Of a stretch of DNA of 64,000 bases, positions 42,655-51,311 are shown piece after piece (the stretch's first letter is position 1; every line of letters begins with the position of its first letter). The notes beneath the pieces are model-generated. The model was not told the DNA's origin. It saw nothing but the letters and a program-made list of their open reading frames with translations, and ran no database searches. Source of the DNA: Bacillota bacterium (GTDB lineage: Bacteria > Bacillota > Clostridia > Christensenellales > Aristaeellaceae); contig JAEYOW010000050.1 of the NCBI GenBank assembly GCA_023411375.1, positions 35,899 through 99,898 on the forward strand, given 5' to 3'. A program made the position numbers and the translations under genes.

Positions 42655-43548
42655 TTGACGGAAACAGCCGTTCGCGAGGGCGTGATTGTAAAGGGCGTCG
42701 GCGGCTTGTACTACGCGCGCGGCGGGGACGAGACCGTCCATGTGCTGCGTGCAAAGGGCAAGTTTCGAAAGCAGCGTGTGACGCCGATGGTGGGCGACCG
42801 TATCCTGTATACGCCCGACCATGGCGACGAGCATGGCTGGGTGGAGGAAATCCTGCCGAGAGAGAGCGAGCTTATCAGGCCGCCGGTGGCCAACATCCGG
42901 TATATCCTGTTGGTGCTGGCCCCGCAGCCCGCGCCGGATTACCTGCTTTTGGATACGCTGCTGGTGATGGTGGCCCGGCAGGGGATTGCGCCCGCGCTGG
43001 TGGTGAACAAATGCGACCTTGACGATGGGCTGATCGACGAGGTGCGGCGCGAGTATGCGCACCTGGGCGCGCCCATTTTGGCGGTGAGCGCACGGACAGG
43101 GCAGGGGATTGACGACCTGCGGGAGCTGATCCGGCAAGGAATCTGCTGCTTTGCGGGACAGTCGGGCGTGGGAAAAAGCACCCTTGTCGGCGCGGCGACC
43201 GGGCTGCGGCTTGAAACGGGTGAAATCAGCAGAAAGATCGGCCGCGGGCGGCATACCACGCGCCACGCGGAGCTTTTGTACAGCGGAGATTACCGCGTGC
43301 TGGACACGCCGGGTTTCAGCCTGCTGGAGCTGTGGGAGGGCCTGGAACCCATAAAGCTAAAGGAGTACTATCCAGAGTTCGCGCGGTATGAGGGACAATG
43401 TAAGTTTTCACCCTGTTACCATCTGAGCGAGCCGGGCTGCGCGGTGCTTGCCGCCGCAAAGAAAGGCGAGCTTGGCGCTGAACGGCTGGAACGTTATCAC
43501 CTGCTGCTTAAAAAGGCGCAGGAGGCTTGGAGGAACCGATATGATTAA
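42655..43548 (+). CDS. rsgA: Ribosome small-subunit-dependent GTPase RsgA
   Basis: A protein of about 297 residues if it starts at TTG 42655, ten bases after GGGAGG; a TTG at 42637 is also in frame. It is a circularly permuted GTPase: an OB-fold comes first, then VVNKCDLDD, SARTGQGIDDL and the P-loop GQSGVGKSTLV. The C-terminal zinc site is visible in GQCKFSPCYHLSEPGC. It checks maturation of the 30S decoding centre. It lies between prkC and rpe, as in Bacillus. Confidence 0.95.
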   Translation: MTETAVREGVIVKGVGGLYYARGGDETVHVLRAKGKFRKQRVTPMVGDRILYTPDHGDEHGWVEEILPRESELIRPPVANIRYILLVLAPQPAPDYLLLDTLLVMVARQGIAPALVVNKCDLDDGLIDEVRREYAHLGAPILAVSARTGQGIDDLRELIRQGICCFAGQSGVGKSTLVGAATGLRLETGEISRKIGRGRHTTRHAELLYSGDYRVLDTPGFSLLELWEGLEPIKLKEYYPEFARYEGQCKFSPCYHLSEPGCAVLAAAKKGELGAERLERYHLLLKKAQEAWRNRYD

Positions 43549-44173
43549 GCTTTCACCCTCGATATTGGCAGCTGATCCGCTTTACCTGGGCGACGCGGCG
43601 CGCCTTGTGGAGGCCGCTGGCTGCGACGAGCTGCACTTTGATGTGATGGATGGGCATTTTGTGCCTAACCTGAGCTTTGGGCCGCACATTCTTAAGGCCA
43701 TGAAGCGCGAGGTGGAGATCGTTTACGACGTACACCTGATGATTTCAAACCCCGCCGCGTTTGTGGACGGCTTTATTGACGCGGGCGCGGATATCCTGAC
43801 TGTGCACGCTGAGGCGGACGGCCTTTTGGAGTGCTTGGAGAGAATTCGCGGGCGTGGCGTTCAGGCGGGCGTGTCGCTGAAACCCGCGACCGGCGTGGAA
43901 GCGCTGCGCCCATGCCTTCACCGCCTGGATCGGGTGCTGCTGATGACCGTGGAGCCTGGCTTTGGCGGGCAGAAGCTAATGCCGGAGGTGTTACATAAGG
44001 CGCGGGAGCTCCGCGCGCTCGGTTTTGCGGGCGATATCGAGGCGGACGGCGGTATCGGCGTTGAAAACGCGCCACTGCTGACAAAGGCGGGCGTCAATGT
44101 GCTTGTGATGGGAACGGCGTTTTTCCGCGCGGACGATCCCGCGCTGGTCGCGCGCCGCGTGCATGGGCTGTAA
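43541..44173 (+). CDS. rpe: Ribulose-phosphate 3-epimerase
   Basis: A 210-residue TIM-barrel enzyme of the pentose phosphate pathway. It overlaps rsgA by eight bases and starts at ATG 43541 after GGAGG. Typical strands are LSPSILAADPL, ELHFDVMDGHFVPN, VHLMISNP, GVSLKPATGVE, VLLMTVEPGFGGQ and EADGGIGVENAP. It closes the run that starts at the carboxypeptidase. In Bacillus, spoVM lies shortly after rpe; here spoVM is about 14 kb away. Confidence 0.96.
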   Translation: MIKLSPSILAADPLYLGDAARLVEAAGCDELHFDVMDGHFVPNLSFGPHILKAMKREVEIVYDVHLMISNPAAFVDGFIDAGADILTVHAEADGLLECLERIRGRGVQAGVSLKPATGVEALRPCLHRLDRVLLMTVEPGFGGQKLMPEVLHKARELRALGFAGDIEADGGIGVENAPLLTKAGVNVLVMGTAFFRADDPALVARRVHGL

Positions 44174-44486
44174 GGCGCTTCGGGCATGCTAACAGGGATG
44201 GCGGGTTATACCCGCCAATCCCGAAAAAAGGAGGCCATGCCAGTGAGCAAACAAATAAAAGAGGAGAAGCGCGCGCTATTTACCCTGACCAAACAAAAAA
44301 AACGCATGGGGCGTGCGCCCGTCAAGCACTGACAGGCGTTGGCCTGCCGGAAGGGGACCGGAGGGCGGCGCCCTCCGGTCGCAAACCGAAAACGGCGGTA
44401 TATGCGGCAATTTCGAAAGCGCTGTGCAACTCCTTATAGGGGCTTCCCGGCCGCGTTTCGTAGAAAATGAAGATTGGACTGAAGAT
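44174..44486 (+). other. Long leader region before the DEAD-box helicase gene
   Basis: Between rpe and the helicase lie a 7-base perfect hairpin (GGCGGGT with ACCCGCC, 44200-44216), a 31-codon frame with a strong ribosome binding site, and an 11-base perfect hairpin (GACCGGAGGGC with GCCCTCCGGTC, 44356-44380). Neither hairpin has a T-run, so they do not look like terminators. No clear promoter is visible. Confidence 0.5.
44237..44332 (+). CDS. Candidate 31-residue basic leader peptide
   Basis: ATG 44237 follows a strong AAAGGAGG site and ends at TGA 44330. The product is basic (starts MPVSKQIKEEKRALF, ends GRAPVKH) with no membrane segment. The ribosome binding site is better than that of the helicase downstream. 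It could be a small RNA-binding protein or a leader peptide whose translation changes the hairpin at 44356-44380. No homologue is known to me. Confidence 0.5.
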   Translation: MPVSKQIKEEKRALFTLTKQKKRMGRAPVKH

Positions 44487-46082
44487 ATGCATTTTAACAA
44501 TTTAAACCTGATTGAACCCTTGCTGAGCGCCGTGACCGAATGCGGCTATGATGAACCCACGCCCATTCAGCGCGAAACCATTCCGCCCGTTTTGGCGGGA
44601 CGCGACGTGTTGGGCTGCGCGCAGACGGGAACAGGCAAGACGGCGGCGTTCGCGTTGCCTATTTTGCAGCGCTTGCATACCGAGCGTAAGCAGCACACGG
44701 GCAAGCGCACCATCCGTACACTGATTTTGACCCCAACGCGCGAGCTTGCCTTGCAGATTTACGAGAACTTCGCCAGTTATGGAAAGCGCCTGCCGTTACG
44801 CGCCTGCGTCATTTTTGGCGGCGTGGGCCAGCAACCGCAGGTGGACCAGTTAAATCGTGGAGTGGATATTCTGGTTGCTACGCCCGGCAGGCTTAACGAC
44901 CTGATCGGACAGGGATTTATTTCTCTTTCGCATCTGGAGATCTTTGTGCTGGACGAGGCGGACCGCATGCTGGATATGGGCTTTATCCACGATGTGCGCA
45001 AGGTGATCGCCCTTCTGCCTGAAAAGCGGCAGACGCTTTTGTTTTCCGCGACCATGCCGGCGGAGGTGGAAAAGCTTGCGCTGGGCATCCTTACCAAGCC
45101 CGTCACAGTGAAGGTAGATCCTGTGTCCAGCACGGTGGACGCGATCGAACAAAGCCTTTACCTGGTGGATAAGGCGAACAAGAAGAACCTGCTGGCCGAG
45201 CTTTTGCGCGGGCCGGAGGTGGAAAGCGCGCTGGTGTTTACCCGCACTAAGCATGGCGCGGACCGGGTTGTGCGCGAGCTGTCGCGCGCGGGTATCCAGA
45301 GCAAGGCCATTCATGGCGACAAGAGCCAGAGCGCCCGCCAACAGGCGCTGATGGAGTTCAAGAGCGGCAAGATTCATGTAATGGTGGCGACGGATATCGC
45401 CGCCCGCGGCATTGATATCGCCGGGCTGTCCCATGTGTTCAACTACGACCTGCCAAACGAGCCGGAGGCCTATGTTCACCGCATCGGCAGAACGGGACGC
45501 GCCGGCATGGAGGGCAGTGCCGTCAGCTTTTGTTGCATAGACGAGATGAAGGAGCTTTCCGCGATTGAAAAGCTGATTGGAAGGGCGCTGCCGCGCAGGG
45601 AAAGCGCCTGGCCCATGGAGGTTTTTACAGAAACGGTCAAGCAGCCACGCCAGCCAAGGCCTTCGCGGCGTGTGGAAACGGTCCAGCCGGAGCGCGGCGT
45701 TCGACAGTCCGCGCCAGGGCGCGACCTAAGGGGGAAGCCCGCCCCCGCCCAGCCCGAAAGGCAGCTTGCCAGGAAGCAGATTGACGAGCGGCGAAGAGCC
45801 GCAAAGCCAAGTGGGCGGTCGCAGGAAAAGCACGAGCCGCAGGAACGTGGCGCCGAGGCGCGGCAGGCGCAAATGACGAAGGCAACGCCGCTGGAGCGTC
45901 CGGTGCGTGCAACCCCACTTCGAGCTGCTTCAAACCACGCGGACGGCGGCAGATTTTCCAGAACGGAGGAACGTCCGCAGGCACGGGAAAGCGCCTATGT
46001 GCGCGAGCCGATGCCAGAACCGATGGTTCCACAGCGCCGCGCGCCTAAAAGGCCGTTGGCCACGGGGCAGGACAGGCGGTAA
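44487..46082 (+). CDS. DEAD-box RNA helicase with basic disordered tail
   Basis: A 531-residue helicase of the CsdA/DeaD/RhlE type. Motifs in order: Q-motif PTPIQRETIP, AQTGTGKTAAFALP, PTRELALQ, TPGRLNDL, VLDEADRMLDMGF, FSATMP, VFTRTKHGAD, ATDIAARGIDI and HRIGRTGRAG. The core ends near residue 370. The remaining 160 residues are rich in Arg, Gln, Pro and Glu and probably bind RNA. Such helicases unwind rRNA and mRNA structures, often in the cold. The ATG at 44487 has only a weak ribosome binding site, and the leader is long. Confidence 0.93.
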   Translation: MHFNNLNLIEPLLSAVTECGYDEPTPIQRETIPPVLAGRDVLGCAQTGTGKTAAFALPILQRLHTERKQHTGKRTIRTLILTPTRELALQIYENFASYGKRLPLRACVIFGGVGQQPQVDQLNRGVDILVATPGRLNDLIGQGFISLSHLEIFVLDEADRMLDMGFIHDVRKVIALLPEKRQTLLFSATMPAEVEKLALGILTKPVTVKVDPVSSTVDAIEQSLYLVDKANKKNLLAELLRGPEVESALVFTRTKHGADRVVRELSRAGIQSKAIHGDKSQSARQQALMEFKSGKIHVMVATDIAARGIDIAGLSHVFNYDLPNEPEAYVHRIGRTGRAGMEGSAVSFCCIDEMKELSAIEKLIGRALPRRESAWPMEVFTETVKQPRQPRPSRRVETVQPERGVRQSAPGRDLRGKPAPAQPERQLARKQIDERRRAAKPSGRSQEKHEPQERGAEARQAQMTKATPLERPVRATPLRAASNHADGGRFSRTEERPQARESAYVREPMPEPMVPQRRAPKRPLATGQDRR

Positions 46083-46334
46083 CGGCCGCCTGCTCCAGAC
46101 TGCCAAAAACGGCTGAAATAGCCGCGTGCTTCCGACTGTTAGGCCGCAAAGTGTGCGATTGTCGGGAAGCGTTTAACCTTACGCTTTTATCAAATGATCC
46201 ATTGGGTCGGCGCTTACCTCCGGCGTATATGCCGAAGGCGCGGAGGAAAAGCTGTTTCGGAGGATGCTTTGAGCGGGTGGCGGATTGCCGCCCGCTCAAA
46301 ATAAAACCGTATAAGAACAAAAGGAGTACGCAAA

Positions 46335-47729
46335 ATGCCCAGGCAGATGACGGCCGAGGAAAAGCTTGTTTACATGACCGAAACACCGCTGCCCAAGCTG
46401 GTGTTTACCCTTGCGGTACCCACCATTATCAGCATGCTGATCACCTCGTTTTACAACATGGCCGACACCTATTTTGTCGGCCTGATCGGCTCGGCCAGCG
46501 CGACGGGCGCGGTTGGCGTGGTGTTTCCGCTGATGTCCATCATGCAAGCGGTTGGTTTTATGTTCGGGCACGGCTCTGGCAACCACATGTCGCGTGTGCT
46601 GGGCGCGGGCGATACCGGGGATGCTCAGCGCATGGCCGCGACCGGCTTTTTCAGCGCGTTTATCGCCGGGCTTATCATTATGCTTTTGGGCCTGCTGGCG
46701 GCCGAACCGCTGGTGTTCGCGCTCGGCTCTACCGAGACGATCGCTCCGTATGCCGGCGAATATATCGCCTACCTGATGCCGGGCGCGCCGTTTTTGGTGG
46801 CGAGCCTCGTGCTTAACAATCAACTCCGTTTTCAAGGCAGCGCGTTTTACGCAATGATCGGCATCACCTCCGGCGCCGTACTCAATGTCGCGCTGGACCC
46901 GCTGTTTATCTTCGTGTTTGAGATGGGCGTTGCGGGCGCTGCCCTGGCGACCAGCATCAGCCAGATCGTAAGCTTTGTACTGCTCCTGATCGGCACGCGA
47001 AGGGGCGGCAATATCCCCATCCGCTTTAAGAGCTTTACGCCCACGACTGAAAACTTCCGCGAAATTTTTCGCGGAGGCGTGCCATCTTTGGCGCGGCAGG
47101 GACTTGCCAGCCTGGCGACCGTGTGCCTGAACGTGGCCTCCGGCGGCTATGGCGACGCGGCGATTGCCGCCATGAGCATTGTTTCGCGCATCATGCAAAT
47201 GGCGGGCTCGGCCATCATCGGATTTGGGCAGGGCTTTCAGCCCATCTGCGGCTTTAACTACGGCGCGAAGCTTTATGGACGCGTACGAAGCGCCTTTTGG
47301 TTTTGCGTGAAGGTCTGTTTTGGTATGCTGCTGGTGATCGCGGCGGTCGCCATGTTTTTTGCGCCGCAGATCGTCCGGTTGTTTTTGCAAAACGATATGC
47401 TGGTGCAGGAAATCGGCGCGCTGGCGCTGCGGCTGCAATGCCTGTTTCTTCCGCTTTTTTCCTTTGTTATTATCTCCAACATGATGCTACAGACCATGGG
47501 CATGGCGGGCAAGGCCACGCTGCTAGCTGCGTCCAGGCAGGGGCTTTTCTTCATACCGACGGTTTTTATTCTGGAAAGGTGCTTCGGGCTGCTGGGCGTG
47601 CAGATGAGCCAGACTGTTGCCGATCTGTTATCCTTTATCCTGGCGGTGCCGCTTACGTTGTCCGTGCTTAGGGAGCTTAAGCGCAGGGAAGGGGAGCCTG
47701 ACGGAGCCCGAACGGAAAATTCCAAGTAA
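46335..47729 (+). CDS. MATE family efflux transporter (third of three)
   Basis: A 464-residue transporter with twelve spans. Conserved segments are TIISMLITSFYNMADTYFV in helix 1-2, LGAGDTGDAQRMA, and CGFNYGAKLYGRVR in the second half. AAAGGAG lies upstream of ATG 46335. The 250 bases before it hold a 10- to 11-base hairpin at 46271-46298 (GAGCGGGTGGC with GCCGCCCGCTC) without a T-run. The substrate is unknown. Confidence 0.92.
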   Translation: MPRQMTAEEKLVYMTETPLPKLVFTLAVPTIISMLITSFYNMADTYFVGLIGSASATGAVGVVFPLMSIMQAVGFMFGHGSGNHMSRVLGAGDTGDAQRMAATGFFSAFIAGLIIMLLGLLAAEPLVFALGSTETIAPYAGEYIAYLMPGAPFLVASLVLNNQLRFQGSAFYAMIGITSGAVLNVALDPLFIFVFEMGVAGAALATSISQIVSFVLLLIGTRRGGNIPIRFKSFTPTTENFREIFRGGVPSLARQGLASLATVCLNVASGGYGDAAIAAMSIVSRIMQMAGSAIIGFGQGFQPICGFNYGAKLYGRVRSAFWFCVKVCFGMLLVIAAVAMFFAPQIVRLFLQNDMLVQEIGALALRLQCLFLPLFSFVIISNMMLQTMGMAGKATLLAASRQGLFFIPTVFILERCFGLLGVQMSQTVADLLSFILAVPLTLSVLRELKRREGEPDGARTENSK

Positions 47730-47808
47730 ATTTTGAGAAAATGTGATAATTCAGCAATTGAAACCGCCTAACAATTGTCGCGACAAACAAGCGAAGGGGC
47801 GTAACCGA

Positions 47809-48294
47809 ATGACGAAGGAAGAAATGGGGCGGGGTGTATGGGAACACCGCGCGTCCATGATGCGGTTGGCGGTTTCGATTGTGCATAACAGTCAGGATGC
47901 GGAGGACGCCGTAAGCGAGGCCGCCGTACGCGCCATGAGTAGCGCGGATGGGCTGCGGGACGAGAGCCGGCTGAGGCAATGGCTTTTGAGCATTACGGCA
48001 CACTGCTGCTACGACTGCCTGCGCAAAAAGAAGCGCGAACAGCCCACCGGTAATGTGGGCCTGTTTGATTTACCCGTTTTTGAGGCCGAGCCGGATAACC
48101 CGGTGTTTCAAAAGCTCCAAACGCTGCCCGCGTCCCTTTCTCAGGTGCTGACGCTGTACTACTACGAGGGCTATCTGGCGCGCGAAATCGCAAAAATTCT
48201 CCGCATCCCGCTGAGCACGGTGCTCATGCGCATGAGTCGGGGCCGCCGGAAGCTAAAGGCCCTGTACGAGGCGGAAGGGAGGGACGCGCAATGA
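47809..48294 (+). CDS. ECF-type sigma factor paired with a solute-binding anti-sigma
   Basis: A 161-residue sigma-70 protein from ATG 47809; a GTG at 47743 is in frame but has no ribosome binding site. Region 2 reads SQDAEDAVSEAAVRAM and WLLSITAHCCYDCLRKKKR. Region 4 reads LPASLSQVLTLYYYEGYLAREIAKILRIPLSTV. Its stop overlaps the start of the large membrane protein downstream (ATGA), which marks that protein as its partner. The genes it controls are unknown; the adjacent GntR-TRAP cluster is a possibility. Confidence 0.9.
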   Translation: MTKEEMGRGVWEHRASMMRLAVSIVHNSQDAEDAVSEAAVRAMSSADGLRDESRLRQWLLSITAHCCYDCLRKKKREQPTGNVGLFDLPVFEAEPDNPVFQKLQTLPASLSQVLTLYYYEGYLAREIAKILRIPLSTVLMRMSRGRRKLKALYEAEGRDAQ

Positions 48295-50189
48295 CGAACC
48301 GGGAATTTGACCGCTTTGTGCGCGTCTCCGCGCAGAAAGAGGTATTTATGTTGACCAAGCGAACGGACGACAGGCTGAAGCGTGCACTTGACGCGCTCGC
48401 GCTCAACGTGCGGATACGCAGGCTGACGGCGCGCACGGCGGCGCTGGCCCTGCTGATTGTGCTGCTGCTGACGGCGGTGGCGCTGGCTGCGGTGAATGCG
48501 CCGGGAATTTTGGATGTGCTTAGAAGTTGGAACGAGGACGACAGCGACGTGTTCAGGTCGCTAAAGGAACAGACGGCGCAGCCTCAGCACCAGGTTTATG
48601 AGCTGCCTGATGCGACGATCACCGTGACGGAGGCGATTTTTGAGGGAAACGAGCTGTATGTGACGGGGCTTGTGGAGCCAAAGCAGGGCGTTGTGATCAT
48701 GAGCGAGAACTACCTGCCGACAGACCCGTTTGGCATCGATTACCATTATGGGGAGAAGGTGCCGGAGGGAACGCCAAGCTACGCCGAGGTGGCGGAGAAG
48801 GACGGCGCACGGCTGATTCAGGTCCATGCGCAGGCGCATGAGGAAAACTGCGGCGGGCTGGCCGATTATAAGCAATACGCGGACGGCACGTTCTCCTTCA
48901 TCAGCTCGTCGGAGGACGCTTCCGCGCATATCGGGGACGATGGCGCGATCACCGTTACGCTGACGGGAGCCCAGTGGGAGATGACCGCCGAAAACGCGGA
49001 AATAGACGATACCTGCGTGCGGAAAAAATGGACGTTTGGCGTACCGGCAATCGCGAAGGAGCTGCGCACGCCGGAGCCGACCGCCACGCCCCTGCCCGAG
49101 GCGCTTAGGGAAAACACGCTGGCCGTGATTGGCGATCACGAAAGCAGTGAGATCTATCGGGCGTTCCATGAGGCGGAGCCGGACGCGATCGTGGATTTGC
49201 GGCAGCGGGAATACGGGGACGACGGCGGGGAGTTGACCCTGAGCCGAATGCTGGATGGAACGCTTCAATGGGACGTTGCGTGTGTGGACGGCAACGACCC
49301 GCTGCTTGGGGAGCTTTTGAAGCGCGGAATGCTCGCGGATCTGTCCCAGAGCGGCGTTGTTTCCGAGGCCGCCTTGCGGATGTACCCGCGCGTGCGGGAA
49401 CACATCCAAAGCGGCGGGGTGGTATACGCTGTGCCGGGATGGCCGGGCCAGAAATGGTATCTGTCGCCGCGAAAAGAGGCCGCGGAAAAGCTTGGCATCG
49501 AGGCCGGGGCCGACCCGGCGACGTTTGACGGGCTGCTGGATTTTATCGAGCGCTACCTGGCGCTGCCCAGGGAGGCGCGCACGGGCTATGTGATGTACGA
49601 ACCCGTTTACCAGCGCATCCTGACAGAGCAGGCCGTGCGCATGCGGGTGGCGGAGTGCCAGTATCTGAATGAGCGGGTTACACTGAGCACACCTGAAATG
49701 CTCAGGCTGCTTGCGCGCATCGAACAGCTATCCGCAAGGCTGCTGGAAGCGGAGGGGACGCCGGCAGGGGCGGGCGGCACGGAGGTGTTGCTGATCGATT
49801 CGTTCATTCCCTACCGCCTGTTTGCGGATTCGCCGCTGATCGCGGAGGTTTGGAGCGATCTGTACGTCGTCAACGCAAACAGCGTGCGCCTAGGGCAGGC
49901 GATGCGCTACGCGGAGTGCGCTATCACGGGCATGAAGGAATTGCGGATGTGGAAGATTTATCCCGTACAGGCGGAGGAGCTGAAGGAGAAAGATCGGGAG
50001 GAGCTTCAAGTTTATGCGGAGCGAATCGCGCCATACCTGTTTTATGCGCCGCCGGATCCGAGGTACGAGCTGTGCGGGGAGGACGGGGAGACGCGCAAAA
50101 GTCTGGAAAACCGGTATTTTTCCGGCAAGATTGGGGCGGAGGAATATTTGCGGGGCCTTGACGGGCTGCTGAACCAAAAAGCGGAATAA
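48291..50189 (+). CDS. Membrane anti-sigma-like protein fused to a solute-binding-protein-like domain
   Basis: A 632-residue protein. Residues 1-46 are cytoplasmic and basic, without a zinc-finger motif. One span covers about 47-69. Residues 85-255 form a beta-rich outside domain resembling DUF4179 of clostridial anti-sigma proteins (TITVTEAIFEGNELYVTG). After a Pro/Thr linker (near 260-270), residues 275-620 resemble an ABC-type extracellular solute-binding protein: WDVACVDGND, LLKRGMLADLS, MYPRVREHI and GGVVYAVPGWPGQ fit that fold. I infer that ligand binding controls release of the sigma factor. Confidence 0.75.
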   Translation: MTNREFDRFVRVSAQKEVFMLTKRTDDRLKRALDALALNVRIRRLTARTAALALLIVLLLTAVALAAVNAPGILDVLRSWNEDDSDVFRSLKEQTAQPQHQVYELPDATITVTEAIFEGNELYVTGLVEPKQGVVIMSENYLPTDPFGIDYHYGEKVPEGTPSYAEVAEKDGARLIQVHAQAHEENCGGLADYKQYADGTFSFISSSEDASAHIGDDGAITVTLTGAQWEMTAENAEIDDTCVRKKWTFGVPAIAKELRTPEPTATPLPEALRENTLAVIGDHESSEIYRAFHEAEPDAIVDLRQREYGDDGGELTLSRMLDGTLQWDVACVDGNDPLLGELLKRGMLADLSQSGVVSEAALRMYPRVREHIQSGGVVYAVPGWPGQKWYLSPRKEAAEKLGIEAGADPATFDGLLDFIERYLALPREARTGYVMYEPVYQRILTEQAVRMRVAECQYLNERVTLSTPEMLRLLARIEQLSARLLEAEGTPAGAGGTEVLLIDSFIPYRLFADSPLIAEVWSDLYVVNANSVRLGQAMRYAECAITGMKELRMWKIYPVQAEELKEKDREELQVYAERIAPYLFYAPPDPRYELCGEDGETRKSLENRYFSGKIGAEEYLRGLDGLLNQKAE

Positions 50190-50247
50190 TCCTCCGGTTC
50201 AAGTGCGGCGCAGCGGAATTTGAACGCGACGCGGTGGAATTCCTCGC

Positions 50248-50276
50248 TTGCGTGGAGGCGAGCAAAATGATATACT
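50248..50276 (+). promoter_or_regulatory. Promoter for the GntR regulator gene
   Basis: TTGCGT (50248-50253) and TATACT (50271-50276) with a 17-base spacer, about 100 bases before ATG 50375. Confidence 0.55.
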
Positions 50277-50374
50277 CTGGATTCAACTGGGAAATGGACG
50301 GCGCTTTCTTGGCGGCCAGCGAGGCGGCGCATGAGCGCCTTATCCCAGCAGTTGATACGAAGCGAGGAACCACC

Positions 50375-51079
50375 ATGCCACAGGAACACGGAAACGCCAT
50401 GAGCAATCAGGTCTACGAGCACCTGAAAGATTTGATTTTATCGCAGCAGATCAAGCCCGGCGAGAAAATTCCCGAGGCGAAGATCGCCGCGCAGTTCGGC
50501 TTCAGCCGCACGCCCATTCGCGAAGCCATCAAGCAGCTTGCCAACGACGGCATCGTAACGCTCTATCCCAACCGTTTTGCGGAGGTGGCCGTCTTTTCCG
50601 GAGAATGGCTCCAGGAGGTGGGCATCGTTCGCCTGGCGTTGGACACGGTTGCCGCGCGCCTTGCCATTTTGCACGGAAGCAACTACGACTATTCCGTGAT
50701 GGAAGCGTATAACGAAAGATGCCTGAGCGCCACGCGCGCCGGGGATGTGGCGCAACGCATCAAAATGAACTGCGCTTTTCATCTGGAATTAAGCCGTATC
50801 GGCAAGAACGCGGAGCTTTACGATATGCAGAAGCGCCTGTATCTGAAGCTGGAGTTTGCGCAGGCATGCCACTACAGCAATGTGCAGCCCGAGGAAGAGC
50901 AATACCGCCAGCACGCGGAAATGATCAGGGCGCTCTACGACCGTGATGAGGAACGGCTGATTACGCTGCTGGCAACGCATGAACATACTTTTCATAATAT
51001 GGAGAAGGACCCGGCGGTTATCCGGGATATCAACCTGCTGTTTGCGCCCGTGCCGCGCGGCGGCGGTACGGACGCCTGA
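50375..51079 (+). CDS. GntR family regulator with FCD-type effector domain
   Basis: A 234-residue regulator. The winged helix is at about residues 10-75 (QVYEHLKDLILSQQIKPGEKI, FGFSRTPIREAIKQLANDG). The C-terminal helical FCD-type domain (about 85-215) shows HLELSRIGKN and EHTFHNME in the positions of its metal-binding histidines. FCD members sense carboxylates. AGCGAGGA precedes ATG 50375. It lies directly upstream of the TRAP operon and very likely represses it through the palindrome at 51213-51238. It has its own terminator. Confidence 0.92.
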   Translation: MPQEHGNAMSNQVYEHLKDLILSQQIKPGEKIPEAKIAAQFGFSRTPIREAIKQLANDGIVTLYPNRFAEVAVFSGEWLQEVGIVRLALDTVAARLAILHGSNYDYSVMEAYNERCLSATRAGDVAQRIKMNCAFHLELSRIGKNAELYDMQKRLYLKLEFAQACHYSNVQPEEEQYRQHAEMIRALYDRDEERLITLLATHEHTFHNMEKDPAVIRDINLLFAPVPRGGGTDA

Positions 51080-51092
51080 AACGACAGAGATA

Positions 51093-51148
51093 CGAGCGCT
51101 TCCGGGATGGGAAGGTTTTCCTTCCATATGCCGGGAGCGTGTTTTTTT
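51093..51148 (+). terminator. Terminator after the GntR gene
   Basis: A long two-part stem (CGCTTCCGG with CCGGGAGCG outside, GGAAGG with CCTTCC inside) is followed by TTTTTTT. It separates gntR from the TRAP promoter. Confidence 0.85.
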
Positions 51149-51212
51149 CGTTGGCTTCTTTGAAAGATGATGATATGAGTAGAAAGCCAATCATGGTTTG
51201 CTATAGAAATTT

Positions 51213-51238
51213 TGGTATACCATTTTATAAAATGGTAT
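51213..51238 (+). promoter_or_regulatory. Palindromic GntR operator overlapping the TRAP promoter
   Basis: TGGTATACCA (51213-51222) is a perfect palindrome of the TGGT-N2-ACCA type bound by FCD GntR proteins. It overlaps a perfect 22-base palindrome, 51217-51238 (ATACCATTTT with AAAATGGTAT around the centre), whose right end touches the -35 box. A further TATGGTAT half-site overlaps the -10. Confidence 0.75.
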
Positions 51239-51266
51239 TGACGTAGGCTTGAATGTATGGTATGCT
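51238..51266 (+). promoter_or_regulatory. Promoter of the TRAP-TAXI operon
   Basis: TTGACG (51238-51243) and TATGCT (51261-51266) with a 17-base spacer. The -35 is abutted by the operator, so repressor binding would block polymerase. Confidence 0.8.
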
Positions 51267-51311
51267 GTGCCCAAGTCCAAAACGTTTATATTACGAAGGA
51301 GTGGTTTTCAA

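Noticed and set aside
46271..46298. Hairpin upstream of the third MATE gene considered as a terminator
   Set aside because: It lacks a T-run on either strand; its role is unclear, so I did not list it as a terminator.
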